From Tipula vernalis (taxonomy: Eukaryota; Arthropoda; Insecta; Diptera; Tipulidae): a stretch of 64,000 nucleotides of DNA. Of the stretch, positions 33,846-44,800 are shown in pieces. Made by a program: the position numbers and the translations under genes. The notes below the pieces were generated by a model. That model was not told the origin of the DNA and ran no database searches. It was given only the letters and a program-made list of their open reading frames with translations. Numbering within the stretch: position 1 is the stretch's first letter; each line of letters begins with the position of its first letter. The stretch spans positions 43,958,389 to 44,022,388 of the forward strand of contig OY282558.1 of assembly GCA_958295665.1 (NCBI GenBank). The letters are read 5' to 3'.

Positions 33846-34615
33846 GCTAAAGAAAACAAAGGAGTTGTGGTTGAGTGGAATTATATGCCATGGTGGACAG
33901 TGGCAGCGATTTGAATTTCATTTAAACTACAAAAATAATGGAGGGAGGAGGCCATGAGATCAACCGCGAAGTAACAACATTCAGAGGGAGAATTGAAGAC
34001 AGTTGGCTCAGTTAAGGTAAAGATAGAAGTGGATAATATTCGTTCTGAACAATACTTCACATAGTGCGAAATGGATTGTTGCCGACAGACGTTGTCTTGG
34101 GGCAAAATCTGATGAAACGAATAATTACCATTTTTACTCTGAATAAGATCATGATACGAAAATTCGTGCCAGAATTGACAGCAATCATTAAAGTAGTCGA
34201 TAAACCGCCAGTTGATCTATACCACGTCGAAAATAAGCAGCTGATACAACAGGTAGTCACTTTGGTGGAAAATTATTACCGAAGAAAGGAGGCGGTAAGT
34301 GCAAACAACAACCCCATATAATCTAGGCCAAGAAAACTGGCGCTGTTGGAGTTGGATATAGTTTGGGAGCAGATTGGTGAGTGGCTCAGGGAAGGAACAA
34401 TTCTAGTTTCTATGTCGGAATAAAGTGAGGAAAGCAGACAGTTCTGCTGAAGAACCAAAACTAACTAGTTCAACTGCTGATTACAGGAAGCTATATTGGC
34501 TGAAGATCAGCAGCCAACATCCAGAAATGAAATGTCACCAGAAGAAAATAGCTGGGAAGAATGGACATCTGACGAAAGTGATTTCCTTGGTCTCAAAAAA
34601 AATAAAATAAAATGC
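33846..34615 (+). pseudogene. Gypsy protease/RT relic with large pol deletion
   Basis: Broken plus-strand pol. LKTVGSVKVKIEVDNIRSEQ is followed, in another frame, by IVRNGLLPTDVVLGQNLM (34056-34110), the end of the protease with its 'LP...LLG.D.L' signature. The start of the RT is recognisable near 34350-34385 as WEQIGEWLREGTI ('V..QI.EWL..GII'). Immediately afterwards the sequence changes to EAILAEDQQPT...SWEEWTSDESDFLG (34485-34595), an acidic tail plausible as the C-terminal end of Pol. RT palm, RNase H and integrase are therefore deleted. The catalytic Asp of the protease cannot be identified. Confidence 0.6.
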
Positions 34616-35671
34616 TTTTGAAAATGGACTCGAAGTGAGTCCGAAAGCTCAAGATAATTTAAAAAATAAAAATGTATATATCCCTAAACCATTAAACAAT
34701 TTTAATCAATTAAATAATGATTTAGGTTGGCAGAGGATGTCGTTTAGGATGTCAGAGTAGGATGGCGTAGCCAAATAGCACGCATGACAGATTAAAATGT
34801 AGGCGGGGGAAAGAAGTGAACGAAACAGTAAAACAATAATAGAGTAAACATCGAGAAAACAGTGTCTGTAAACGTTTTATTGTAATAAATTCCTCCTTTA
34901 ATTACCTATTTAATTTTAATAGTTTTCCAAATGGGTATTTGTTTAGAAGACAAATTAATTTTTAGAATACAATCTCTCACTGCAAAATGCTTATAAAACA
35001 TCCTATTTAATAGAGCTTACTGAATACCAGTACAAATTGTTGGAATTCTTTAATTTTATCGGTAACATTTTTTATTTATGCAAGCTTATGAGCGCAAAAC
35101 TCAGCAATTACTTATAAAACTCGCAAATCATTACAAATCAGAAGTATATTAAAAGGTGAATTGAGTCAGTCTAAGCTGTTCGAATAATGTGGTAATTATT
35201 TTCTCGTTGTAGCTTTTAACATTTCCAAGTTAAAACATTCTCCTACGGTTTTTTCGCTGCCCGAATACTATTTTTGTTTAACCTTGAATATAATCAAATA
35301 ACTTAGTTTGTTGAAAGATGCAATCAATCAAGACGGTTCATTTTCAGTTCCACAAATAATTCCGAGATAACCAAAAATGTTGAACCAATCTTATCATATG
35401 ACATTATTTGCCATGAAACTATAAATTCCCTAAAGGCCAGGAATTTATATTCTTCTTTTCGAGAAATAACCAACAATTTACCAAGTGAACCCATGGGTCG
35501 CCACTGACATTGAGCCAATACATATTATGTTGGCTAGCCTGTATGCTTATTTATTATTATTATTTATTTATTTTTTATTAATTTAAAATCATTGAATCAT
35601 TTTTAATCATTATTAGAATCATAAATTTAAACAATTTATAAAATGAAATTAAAAAATGTAGAAATTAAATT
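34616..35671. other. Possible 3' LTR region and A+T-rich flank
   Basis: Follows the gypsy relic directly. 34735-34920 is less A+T-rich, contains AATAAA near 34890, and could be the element's 3' LTR, but no second copy exists in the window to prove it. The rest has no coding signal; the 64-codon minus-strand frame at 35324-35518 is unassigned. Confidence 0.4.
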
Positions 35672-36700
35672 ACACTTGAAAGTGCAACAGATTATTTATA
35701 GCAGAGTAATAAAGAAGAAATTCTCTCAGACATGAGCGGAATTTGTTGTAAATAAGGATTTTTAAAGTTAGTGGTTGTACATTTTTGAATGTGTTTAATA
35801 CGCTAGACACACTACGATTTAATAAAACAGATTTAGTGATTTTTTCGAAATTAGTCACAGTGTGTCAACCTCGATTTCGCTAATCCCTTTGTTTTTCCAT
35901 AGAATTCTTAAACTAGTTTAGCTAAATCGGATTTATTAAACCACAGTCTGTCTAGGGTATAAGATTCTTCTTTCTCAAGTTATAATTGACTCCAACATTA
36001 ACCAGTTCATTCATTAACTTTCATCGAATAAAAAAATAGACTGAAACAGTGGCCAAGATTCTATTAATTTCGGTTTATTACTCATAATCCTTATGATATG
36101 CTTCTGGGCAATTACCACTGGTAAAATTCTAGCAAAATAACTACCTCTCCAACAAGTTAAACTGTAAGACAACCTCAAAATAACAAGCCTCAGAATACAA
36201 ATTTTACGAATTACCGATATCATATATTCATGGTGCAATCTATAGTGAGTTCAAAATATTTAAAACTTTGAACACATTCAATTTGGAAACAATCTTCCAT
36301 ACAAATAGCTTGGTTACAATTTAAATCATGATCCATTATGTTCGGTTCAGCAATATTAAGATCATTCTGTCTATAAAATATAAGTTTAGATTTCGAACTC
36401 AAGCACACGGAATGTGTAACACGCATCTCAATAAAATTAAATCGCGTTGTAATAAATAGTTCAATGTTACTGTGGTAACAAGGTCATCAGCAAAAGCAAC
36501 TACCTCGGAATTAAAGTTAGCATAAAATATAGAATTTAAATTAATTAAAAACAAACAAAGACCCCAGGACGAGCCCCTGCGGAACTCCATCATTAATTAA
36601 TTTCATAGTAAAATCATAGTCAGAATAACTGGTACGAGAATAGTACATAAACTCCATTTTAAGGCGGATCATTAAATAAAATCTCATACGTAATATTAAT
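35672..36700 (-). pseudogene. Jockey-like LINE RT relic
   Basis: Minus-strand C-terminal half of a LINE ORF2. In order: INDGVPQG (36575-36600); after a frameshift LFLINLNSIF and VAFADDLV, with the catalytic FADD at 36480-36494; later ILRLSYSLTCWRGSY and QKHIIRIMSNKPKL (36040-36190), the conserved '...Y.I..WGG......QK..IRII' segment downstream of the palm; and finally FRSCLREFLLYYSAINN (35680-35770), like the extreme C-terminus of such proteins. The frame ends at a stop near 35670, followed by A+T-rich 3' sequence. Several frameshifts and stops make it inactive. The endonuclease domain and ORF1 are missing, typical of 5'-truncated LINE copies. Confidence 0.8.
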
Positions 36701-37109
36701 TAATTTAATAAATTAAATATTATAAAATCTAAACTATATAATTTTATGTTTAAACGAAAGTTAATCCTTTATTTGAAAAGTTTGGTTGAAAGTTTAAAAA
36801 ATGTTGGAATATTAACTTTAGTTTACACTAAAAAATATTTCACGAATTTCGGCAGTCAGTTAATTTTATAGCCTAAATTTTATTTTATAGGTAAAGGAAT
36901 TATAATGATTAGCTGATATTGAAAAAGGTGGCATTAACGGGTCTTGCTAGACGATAAGTCATTGGCTAAGGATATGATCCTTGGAGATTTTGTGGTTTGT
37001 TTGGTCATGAACATATTTAAAACAACCCATATCGAAGTCCAATTGACGATTTGTCTTTTATCTACTTAAAATATAAAACTCGGTTGACTCCAGAAATAAA
37101 GTCAAACGG
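36701..37109. other. A+T-rich spacer
   Basis: No gene or repeat recognised. Confidence 0.45.
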
Positions 37110-37194
37110 CCGAAACTTTTATCTCAATAAGTCTAATGGTAGAATGAAATACTAATTCATCCTACCATTTGCCTTATTGAGACAAAAGTTTCGG
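37110..37194. repeat. 85-bp hairpin just upstream of the SINE
   Basis: CCGAAACTTTTATCTCAATA and the bases following it pair with the reverse complement ending at 37194 (arms ~37 bp, loop ~10 bases, few mismatches). It abuts the SINE head at about 37198. It is a tiny foldback sequence with no coding role. Confidence 0.65.
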
Positions 37195-37197
37195 TAT

Positions 37198-37460
37198 CTA
37201 CCGAGCAAACGGTGCAGTGGTTAAAGCTGCGGCGGTTGGATCGAGAGGGTACCGGGTTCGAATCCCTATAGGGGCGGGATGCAAAAGTGATTTTTCATCA
37301 TCTGATTACGATCGGTAGAGAATGCAGAATCCATGGGCTCGACCCACCTTTCATATCAGCACTATAGGTTGGCGTGAAGCAATGGTGGTTTATGCAAAAA
37401 CGGGTCTATAGCCGTTCGTCCTCGATTTGGCTAATACTGCGTAAAGAGTAGGACAGTAAA
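37198..37460 (+). mobile_element. tRNA-derived SINE
   Basis: The head carries RNA polymerase III internal promoter boxes: an A-box-like TGGTTAAAGCTG at 37218-37229 and a canonical B box GGTTCGAATCC at 37255-37265, about 25 bases apart. The context ACCGGGTTCGAATCCCTATA resembles a tRNA T arm, but the sequence cannot fold into a complete tRNA with acceptor stem, so a free tRNA gene is unlikely. A unique body of ~170 bp follows (through TGGGCTCGACCCACC and GGTTGGCGTGAAGCAATGG). The 3' end is uncertain. This segment is noticeably less A+T-rich than its surroundings. Confidence 0.7.
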
Positions 37461-40325
37461 AAAGTGAACTGTGAAAGAGTTGGGAGTGTCTTGAGTCCCA
37501 GAACAGATTGATTGCATAGATTCAAAGAGAAAAAAAAAAGTTTCGGGGTCTTTATTATATGTTACTAAGCGTAGTCGTTGAAAAATTTGTGAAGTCGTAA
37601 ATTCATTAAAAACCAAACAAATTTGTAATATCTATCTAATTCCTTAGCCCTCATGTTCGCCCAAAATTCTCGATAGCCGCGCTTAAATTTAGCTATGTAG
37701 TTTAACTCTAGCCAAATTGATCAAATTCCATCTTATTTTTACCACACGATAGCATCTTTAGGTAGAATCGTTGCCAGGCTTCTAATTGTTCTGAAGCAAA
37801 GTTTGGAATGAAATTTTCAACAGTTATCCTCCTGGTGACATTCTCGGTTATATTTAAAATCCAAATATCCATAATCTCTGCTAGAACGACAAGATAAATT
37901 TTTTTAATTAAAACCGAAAACCGTCGACCAGGCGGCCTATTCTCGAATTCCACATCGATTTTCCACAAGTGGACATCTGTCGTTCACACAAAAACGTTCG
38001 AAAATTGTAATTCGTATATAAAACACATGCGGCATGGATATTTTCCTATATGGGGAATTTTTTCCACATGCTTATACCCATTCGGAAATATTCCGCTAGT
38101 ACCGAAAAAATTCAATTTCTATGAATTTTAACAGATCTCATCATGTGGAAAATGGATGTGGGATTCGAGAATAGGGCCACATGTACCCATGTTCATATTT
38201 CATATAGCCCTGAAATCCAAATTGACAATTGCATGTTGTAAGTTGTTTTGCACCAGTGGGTTAATTAAACAGATTATTATGCGGTGCCTACAAAGAACAG
38301 ATCAACACAACAACAACTTATTGTGCACGAGAACCGCCGAATTTCGAAATATTGCTTTAGTATCTTGACTCCAATGCAACATCAGTGTTTAAATTAAATG
38401 GAAAAAAGGCTGCGTTAAGTTCATCTTTACGAATTAAACAAATTTTTTGGTTATGTTGAGGTGTATTCACTAAAAAGTTGATAAACATTAAAGAATATCG
38501 ATTAATTTTGTAATTATAAACCTTTAAAGATTTATATTTCCTCTTAAAGAAATAAGAGTTTATATTTGTAAATTGCGGAATAAATAAAAAAACAAATCGA
38601 AAAACGTTTAGAATCAATTCTTTCAAAAAATTTTATGTTAGTGCTGTGGTTTGGTTTTAAACAAAATAAAATAATAAAAATTAATAAACTTACATTGTTT
38701 ATAAACACAATTCACCACTAAAAACAATTAATATCGTGTATAATTATAATTAAACTAACAACAATATTATCAATAAACAAAAATAAAAAAATTTAATTTT
38801 GACAGTTTGACAGAAGTGAACTAAACGAAAAAACCAAAAAACATTTTAACGATGGTATGGTTGTACAAAATTTGAACGAATGTTAATTGCCCACATTTAG
38901 GCATTCATTTATAAACACCCAAATTGTTTAGAAAAAAAAATCGTTAAGACAACACCTCCAGCTATGATTACGAAAATCCCTTGTTATTTTAGATTAAATA
39001 ATAAACTTTATAATAAAATAGTTGACAAATTGTGTTTTACGGATTTAGGGGTATGACGACATCTGTATTTAGTTTCGTTTTATATTTTAGTTTAATAAAT
39101 AAAATGAGATCCCTTTGTATTTGATCCCTTAAATAGCCCGATTTTTATTGGTTAAATCGCTTTAAACTAGCAGATTTATACACAACACAGTTTTTTTTAT
39201 TATGAAACTAACGTGTGTGTTATTCTGTGTTTTCTTTATACATAGAACATATTTATATTCATTTATTCATGCGTGGATTAAAATATTTGCTTACATACCA
39301 TAATAATACCCCATATCCTTTATGATCCTTATATGCTGAATGTTCGTTATGTATGTGAAATTTCGTTTTTTTTTTTTATTATGTACATACTATGTAAATG
39401 GAGGACAATAGTTTTTATTTATATAATGTCAGGATAAAGATTATCATAATCCAAAATCCAATGAACCATATACGCATTAAAACGTTTTATTTTTTTATTG
39501 AATAGGAAAAATTATGAATTACACATACGAATTCGTATGATCCCATTTTGGGAGTTTATGGAATTCTCTTCAAATCATCAAATAATATGGAATTGAAAAT
39601 TTATGGATTTGGATTAATAATTACATATATGAGTTATGAGTTATGAGTTATGACATTTATATTTAAATTAACTAAAAGAGGTTGATGCGTATAAAAGCGA
39701 TGGGAAAATTTTATCTCAAAACGTTTATGAAACGTGTGTACTGTACCGAGAAAAAATTGATGATTAGTGGAAAAAAACGATCTAGACTAAATATTATTTA
39801 AGAACAAAACAAGGCTTCTGGTATTTTTAGAATCAACATTATAACAGTACGTAGTTGTATTCTAAATATACAGTTAAGGTATTCATAAAAGTGTAAATAA
39901 CGTGTTGCATAACAGTTAAGTCCACATTGTTTTGATATTCTGCTTATTTGAAAATATAGGAAGGTTTCTTTTCAATGCTTGTGTAATCTATCTAATTTGA
40001 TCGTGTTATCATTGGTTTTCTACAACATTAACACTGTAACCTGTAAGCATAGTAGGAGTATCGCAAAACTCAAGGGATTAATGAAATTATACAAAATGGA
40101 TGGTCAAAACCAATTACTGGAATATAAAAATTTTCAATAAATTACGTGGTTATCATTTGAAAAATCCACCAATTATTGGAAAATTTGACAAATTTTTATC
40201 AAGTTTGATATGCTAGGTAGGAGATATTTAGTCTTTAAGCGCTTGATTCCTTCAAGCTGAAATAAAATCGTTGAAACTTTAATAGACATGTTTATGGTAG
40301 TAAAGGTACTTTTCAGGCGCTAATA
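37461..40325. other. A+T-rich DNA with one inverted repeat
   Basis: No gene is recognised. 37936-37971 and 38142-38175 are inverted copies (CCTATTCTCGAATTCCACAT and its near reverse complement), flanking a 170-bp loop. The minus-strand frame starting at 37968 and the plus-strand frame starting at 38156 read related first residues because of this. From 38640 to 40300 only A/T-rich sequence is seen, including a GAGTTAT triplet repeat near 39630. Confidence 0.5.
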
Positions 40326-41400
40326 CGTGTGAGGCCGTGGAGAAAGAAGTGTTAAACGCTGAATATCATGATTTTGTAAAGGAAGGCACGGATGCGTTGA
40401 GCGAAGAGCAGAGAAAAGATGATAAACAACGATTGGATGAAATAGCACAAATACCTTCTGGAAGGGAATTGTCTAAAAAATTTACATGACGAAATAGAGA
40501 AACTACAAACGGAAATTTAACATGTTATAACGGAATTTGAAACCGAGATTCAACAGGTTGAAGAAAATTTTCAACGTCTCGAGAAGGAGCTAACTGATGT
40601 CAAAACAAGTGGAACAATGGCGCAAGTGGTTCAGACTGTTCACTCGATCAAATCAAAGCCGCCAATATTCGACGTAACAACATAATTCGCCACTTTCAAA
40701 TATCAGTTTGAAACGGCGCCCAATGGAATGATGAACATCGTGTCACTCGGGTGTTGGATACGTGACAAGGTTGACCACATCTCACGGGATTCCCAAATTC
40801 TATACAAAGAACAGAAACTGGCTTCAACACCTGTTTACACCATAACATATATGCCTCTTGCGAATCAAGCACGAGACGGTGGCAGCGTTACAATCAAGGG
40901 TGCAACTCTCACAATTGTCGGGGGAGATCTGATCAGAGGAGTTGTGCAGCTAGCTGATGGATTACAATTACGAATGGAGGAAGTGCAGTTGTAACGGGTA
41001 AAAAGATCGTAAGGATAAGAATCGGAAATACTGTCTTTCAACACGAAGTTATGGTGCCAGATATTGTGAACGAAGTCATCTTAGGAATGAGCTTCATGAA
41101 GGTGAATAGAAATATTGAATAGCGATAACACAGAGCAACCACTTGAGTTTAACGTTGCGGATGCCACAGTAAGGCGAGTAATAGTCAACCATTGAGGAAA
41201 GCTGCCACGCACAAAACTCGGAAACAATTATAGAGGAAACCAACGAACATCACATCAGTGTGCGATCGAATGATTGCTCGTTATGACAAAGGCGATTGGA
41301 ATAGAACCGCGTTCCACAATGGAAAAAGAAAGCTACAGAATCCATGGACGACACCCAGAGAGGTAAACCGAAAGGACCCGAACCTAGCCGAAAAATAATT
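40326..41400 (+). pseudogene. Gypsy-type gag/protease/integrase-end relic
   Basis: Fragmented plus-strand LTR retroelement. A coiled-coil-like N-terminal part contains EEQRKDDKQRLDEIAQIPSG. The capsid start reads KPPIFD then FATFKYQFETAP (40655-40720), the 'PP.FDG...W..F...FE' motif. After an 88-codon open frame (40728-40994) with unclear content comes protease-like IVRIRIGNTVFQHEVMVPDI followed by VNEVILGMSFMK (41005-41105; 'ILGMDFL' type). Then, after deletions, ARYDKG, TAFHNGKRKLQNPWTTPREV and RKDPNLAE (41275-41390) resemble the end of integrase. The catalytic protease Asp, RT and RNase H are missing. Confidence 0.65.
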
Positions 41401-41427
41401 TTAGATATATATTTGTATTTAATTTAT

Positions 41428-41723
41428 TGTTAGAATTCTTTAATTTGGTTTTAAAAATTTGCAAGAGGCATTTCAGACAAGAGACGAGACAAGAGAAAAT
41501 AAAAAATGACAGACAATATCAGAGTTAAAAAAATAAATTATCAAATGACAAAAGTATGAGCAGTGTTACCAAATACAAATAATTAACATCCACAACGTCT
41601 TAATCACACTTAGTAAATGGAAATATATGTAAAAATTAATTATTGAAATAAATATTATGTAATTAAATATGAAATAATTATAAGTGGTTTTAATAATAAA
41701 GTTTATCATAAATAAACATTACA
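41428..41723 (+). repeat. Candidate LTR shared by two gypsy relics
   Basis: Begins TGTTAGAATTC and ends AAACATTACA, giving TG...CA ends, and contains AATAAA several times near its 3' end (for example around 41696 and 41711). It is followed at once by TGGCGCTGCCGATTAAA, which has the TGG start expected of a primer-binding site. It is preceded by the end of a pol gene and followed by a gag start. No second copy is present to confirm the limits. Confidence 0.45.
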
Positions 41724-41745
41724 TGGCGCTGCCGATTAAAACAAA

Positions 41746-41940
41746 ATGGATATTATGAAACCGGAACCAATTGAATTCAAAGGTAACATAATTAAAGAGT
41801 GGAAAAGGTTCAAACAGGCATTTGAAATCTATTTAGAAGGTGCAGATTTGAATAATTGTGCAGACAAAAGAAAATGTGCTCTTCTATTAAATACAGTGGG
41901 GTTCCCAGCAATGATATTCAAAACATTTAAGTCGTCTCAC
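41746..41940 (+). pseudogene. Gypsy (Mag-like) gag N-terminus
   Basis: A frame starting at 41746 reads MDIMKPEPIEFKGNI, then EWKRFKQAFEIYLEGADLNN and KRKCALLLNTVG. This fits the start of Mag-lineage gypsy Gag: 'PEP..F.G....NW..F.Q.FE.Y..A......K....LL...G'. Similarity ends after ~60 codons, near FKTFKSSH, where other sequence follows up to the foldback element at 42031. It lies ~20 bp downstream of the candidate primer-binding site at 41724, as expected of a 5' gag end. Confidence 0.7.
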
Positions 41941-42030
41941 AAAACAATATTCACAAACGTCATAATTCAAACAAGGTTTGCATTTTTCTTATAGGTATGA
42001 CCAAACCAGGTATACCTTTTGTAATAATAA

Positions 42031-42505
42031 TGAATACGTTTATGCTTAGGGTTCAACCTGGTTTGAACCTAAGTTAACTTTTACTATAAACGGAGTCGAG
42101 TCATCTTGTAGTTAACTCGACTCGACCTAAAAAATTTCTAGGGTCGAGTCGAGTTAACTCTAAAAACCTTCACGATAAACGGAGTCGAGTCGAAAAATAA
42201 AAACAACACAAAAAAATAGTAATAAAAAGACACCATTTTGATTTCTTAATTCGTGTGCGAATCTTCGATTTTTGTGTGGCAATAAAACTTTATTATTTTA
42301 TTTTTATAAAATTCAGAAAATAATACAAGAAAAACATATAAACATACGATAGTAAATGATTTTTTTTTGACGTTTCTGACTCGGTTTCAACCTAGTTTCG
42401 ACTCGACTACGATTTGACTCTGCAGTATAAACGCTAAAAAAGATAACTACAAGATGATCCAAAGTTAACTAAAAGATGACTCGACTCTGAGCATAAACGT
42501 ATTCA
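42031..42505. mobile_element. Foldback/MITE with TCGAGTCGAG subrepeats
   Basis: TGAATACGTTTATGCT (42031-42046) is exactly reverse-complemented at 42490-42505. Subterminal segments contain repeated GGAGTCGAGTC, GAGTCGAGTTAACTC and GACTCGACT words in opposite orientations on the two sides, so much of the element can fold on itself. No coding frame is present. The right end abuts the LTR starting at 42507. Confidence 0.75.
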
Positions 42506-42506
42506 A

Positions 42507-42687
42507 TGTGAACGAATCTTAAGTTCTCATGTGACATTTGTAAAGTGAGCTACTGTAACAAATGTCATTGACAGTTCAGTGGAGCATTAACGATCATACA
42601 ACCAACATGCACAAGTTATAGTTGAATAAAGAACATTATTATTAACGTTAAACTAGTTGTGTTGTATTATTTCTACATTCTATTGCA
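42507..42687 (+). repeat. 5' LTR of the main gypsy element
   Basis: 181 bp with TG...CA ends (TGTGAACGAATCTTAAG ... TTCTATTGCA), an internal AATAAA near 42627, and a primer-binding-site-like sequence directly after it. The first 29 bp recur at 46403-46431 after the pol gene, as the 3' LTR. A 142-bp part recurs inverted at 52037-52178. Those copies fix the boundaries well. Confidence 0.9.
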
Positions 42688-42705
42688 TGGTGTCAGAAGT
42701 AAAAG
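42688..42705 (+). other. Primer-binding site
   Basis: TGGTGTCAGAAGTAAAAG directly follows the LTR end. The leading TGG pairs with the CCA end of a tRNA primer. The tRNA is not identified with certainty. Confidence 0.7.
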
Positions 42706-42998
42706 AAGCTAATTAAATAATTAAAAAAGTGAAATCAAGAAGAATTTTTAAAGCAAAAGTCAAAAAAGCAACGAACAGTAAAATCGAACGGAGAATTTCG
42801 TCATCGAGACATTGGATTGCAACGTGCTTGTGAGTCATCGGTACGAAATCAAACACATGTTCATCGGGAAATATCATCAATAAAATCGAATCATCGGGCA
42901 GCAGAAAGTAATCATCGGACTAATTTGAAGCCTAAGCAACACGTTTTTTCGGTCATATTTTTGAAAATTAAAGTCATGATCATTGGAAATTAAGCGAA
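42706..42998 (+). other. Untranslated leader of the gypsy element
   Basis: About 290 bp between primer-binding site and gag start, rich in ATCATCGG-like words (GTCATCGAG, GTTCATCGGG, CATCGGAC). No coding frame is seen. Confidence 0.55.
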
Positions 42999-43415
42999 AT
43001 GGCCGACACACGAAAACAATTGCGAGAGCTGGTTTGCGCAGACTTGGCGACCGACTGGAAGAATTGCAAACGTGATTTTTTGGTGTACATGATCGCGAAC
43101 GATAAAAATGGTCAGACGGAGACAACGAAAATCGCAATTTTACTGTGGTTAATTGGAACAAAGGGCGCCAATATTTACAATACTTTGCTTCCAAATGATG
43201 GATCCGAACAGTCACTGCTTGGAACAGTAATCACAACACAAGAAATTCCAGCGACATCAACGGCAGCAGCACGCACCGAAACGGTAACAACACAACGAAC
43301 ATTGGCTGATGTGTTGAAGGCATTTGATAATCATTGTCTGCCACAGAAAAACGTGACTATGGAGTCATTCAAATTCAACAATCTGAACCAAAAGGAACGT
43401 CAGCCTTCTTTTAAA
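42999..43415 (+). pseudogene. Mag-like gypsy gag, C-terminally deleted
   Basis: The frame begins MADTRKQLRELVCADLATDW. The first 70 residues have the capsid pattern W..FK.DF..YM.A.......K.A.LL..IG..G..IYNTL, and near residues 101-137 TLADVLKAFDNHCLPQKNVT precedes FNNLNQKERQPS ('R.Q..GE....F' region). At about residue 138-142 the frame passes directly into the last part of the protease, so the end of the capsid, any zinc knuckles and the protease active site are deleted. The fusion keeps the frame: the open stretch runs on to 43967. In an intact element Gag would form the virus-like particle in the cytoplasm. Confidence 0.8.
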
Positions 43416-44800
43416 TTATGGGATTTTAAATTAAATATTGAACAAATAACAGAATTCATTGTTGTTGACGACACATTTGAACCGATACTTGGGCTTGAAA
43501 CCTGCACAGACTTTGGATTGATTGAGTCAATCAATATTGATTCGATTATGTGCTCAAATGCAGGAGAAAGGTTTGTAGGTGAAAATATCGATGTTTTCTC
43601 TGGTCTTGGAAAGATTCCCGGAAAAATCACCATACATCTACAGGAAAATGCCAAACCAGTCGTGCATTATAGAAAGCTATTTCCGAATACAATCGTTAAG
43701 AAGCTTAAGCAAAAACTTGATGACATGGTAGAGTCGGGAATCATAACGTCAGTGACTCATCCAACAGATTGGGTGAATAATTTGCAAGTGGTTGAGAAAT
43801 CAAGCAGTGATTTGCGAGTTTGCTGGGATCCCAAACCTCTCAATAAGTACCTCAGGCGTGAACATTATTTGATAGCTACTGTGGATGAATTGACCTCAGA
43901 ATTGGTTGATAAGAAAGTTCACAGTATTAGACTGCTCAAATGGATTTTGGCAATTGGAATTGGATGAAACGAGTTCAGAATTGACAACATTCATGACACC
44001 CTTTGGTCGGTATAAATTCAATAGACTTGCGTTTGGCTTAAATATTTCGCCAGAGATTTTTCAGAGACGCATAGTACAGATTTTCGGTGATATACCGGGT
44101 GTTTTGTGTATTTTGATGATAATGCAATAGTAGCCTGTAACGAAGAGGAACATGACAGAATCTTGAAAATCGTTCTTGAGCGTGCTCGCTCGAACAATGT
44201 CAGGTTCAACCCGTGCAAGATTCAATACTGCAAATCAGAGGTCAAATTCATGGGTTTTATTTTGTCGAATGGAAAAATTAGACCGGCCAAAAAACATATT
44301 GATGCCATTTTGAAAATGAAAAAGCCAACCGACAAACACGCCGTGTCACGTTTGTTGGGTCTTTGTAAATACTTGGCAAAGTTCATTCCAAATCTGTCAA
44401 AGATGACAGCGGAACTGCCTTTATTATCGGGGAACAAAACACCGTTTGAATGGAACGAAAAACACGATATTGAACTTGACAATATAAAGAAAATAATCAC
44501 ATCCGACACGGTGTTAAAACCATTTAATCCGGAAAATCCGCAATCGTCATTCAAACAGATGCATCAAAAGATGGACTTGGTTCGGGTTTGATTCAAGAAG
44601 ACCATCCGGTTCCATTTGCGTCTAGAACGCTTGGTAAAGCTGAAAAGAGATGGGCGCATATTGAAAAAGAACTTTTGGCTGTGGTGTTTGCATGTAAACG
44701 TTTTCATAACTTTATCTATGGACGTCGATTTGGACGTGGAAAGTGATCATAAGCCACTTGAATCATTAAATTTGCGCGACATTGATGGTGTCACACCAAA
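43416..44800 (+). pseudogene. Gypsy pol: protease tail, RT and RNase H
   Basis: Order as in Mag-lineage gypsy Pol. ILGLETCTDFGLIES (43480-43520) is the protease end. KLKQKLDDMVESGIITSVTH begins the RT (near 43705), followed by VCWDPKPLNKYLRREHY. Frame shifts near 43925 lead to VLDCSNGFWQLELDE, with the first catalytic Asp, and MTPFGRYKFNRLAFGL. A shift near 44100 gives VYFDDNAIVACNEEEHD, with intact catalytic DD, then HAVSRLLGLCKYLAKFIPNL. RNase H follows in other frames: DASKDGLGSGL (44560), EKELLAVVFACKRFH (44670) and ESDHKPLES (44740), with all three acidic residues readable. At least four frameshifts and the missing protease core make it inactive, although most motifs are individually intact. 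Confidence 0.92.

Noticed and set aside
37218..37275. Functional tRNA gene
   Set aside because: A and B boxes are present, but I could not form a complete acceptor stem and anticodon arm; a SINE head fits better.
35866..37440. Shared 3' end between the SINE and the Jockey-like LINE (CCTCGATTTGGCTAAT versus CCTCGATTTCGCTAAT)
   Set aside because: The match is only 16 bases and the orientation is wrong, because the LINE reads on the opposite strand; treated as chance.
42877..43215. 112-codon minus-strand frame overlapping the gag start
   Set aside because: Antisense to a supported gag with LTR and primer-binding site in the right order.
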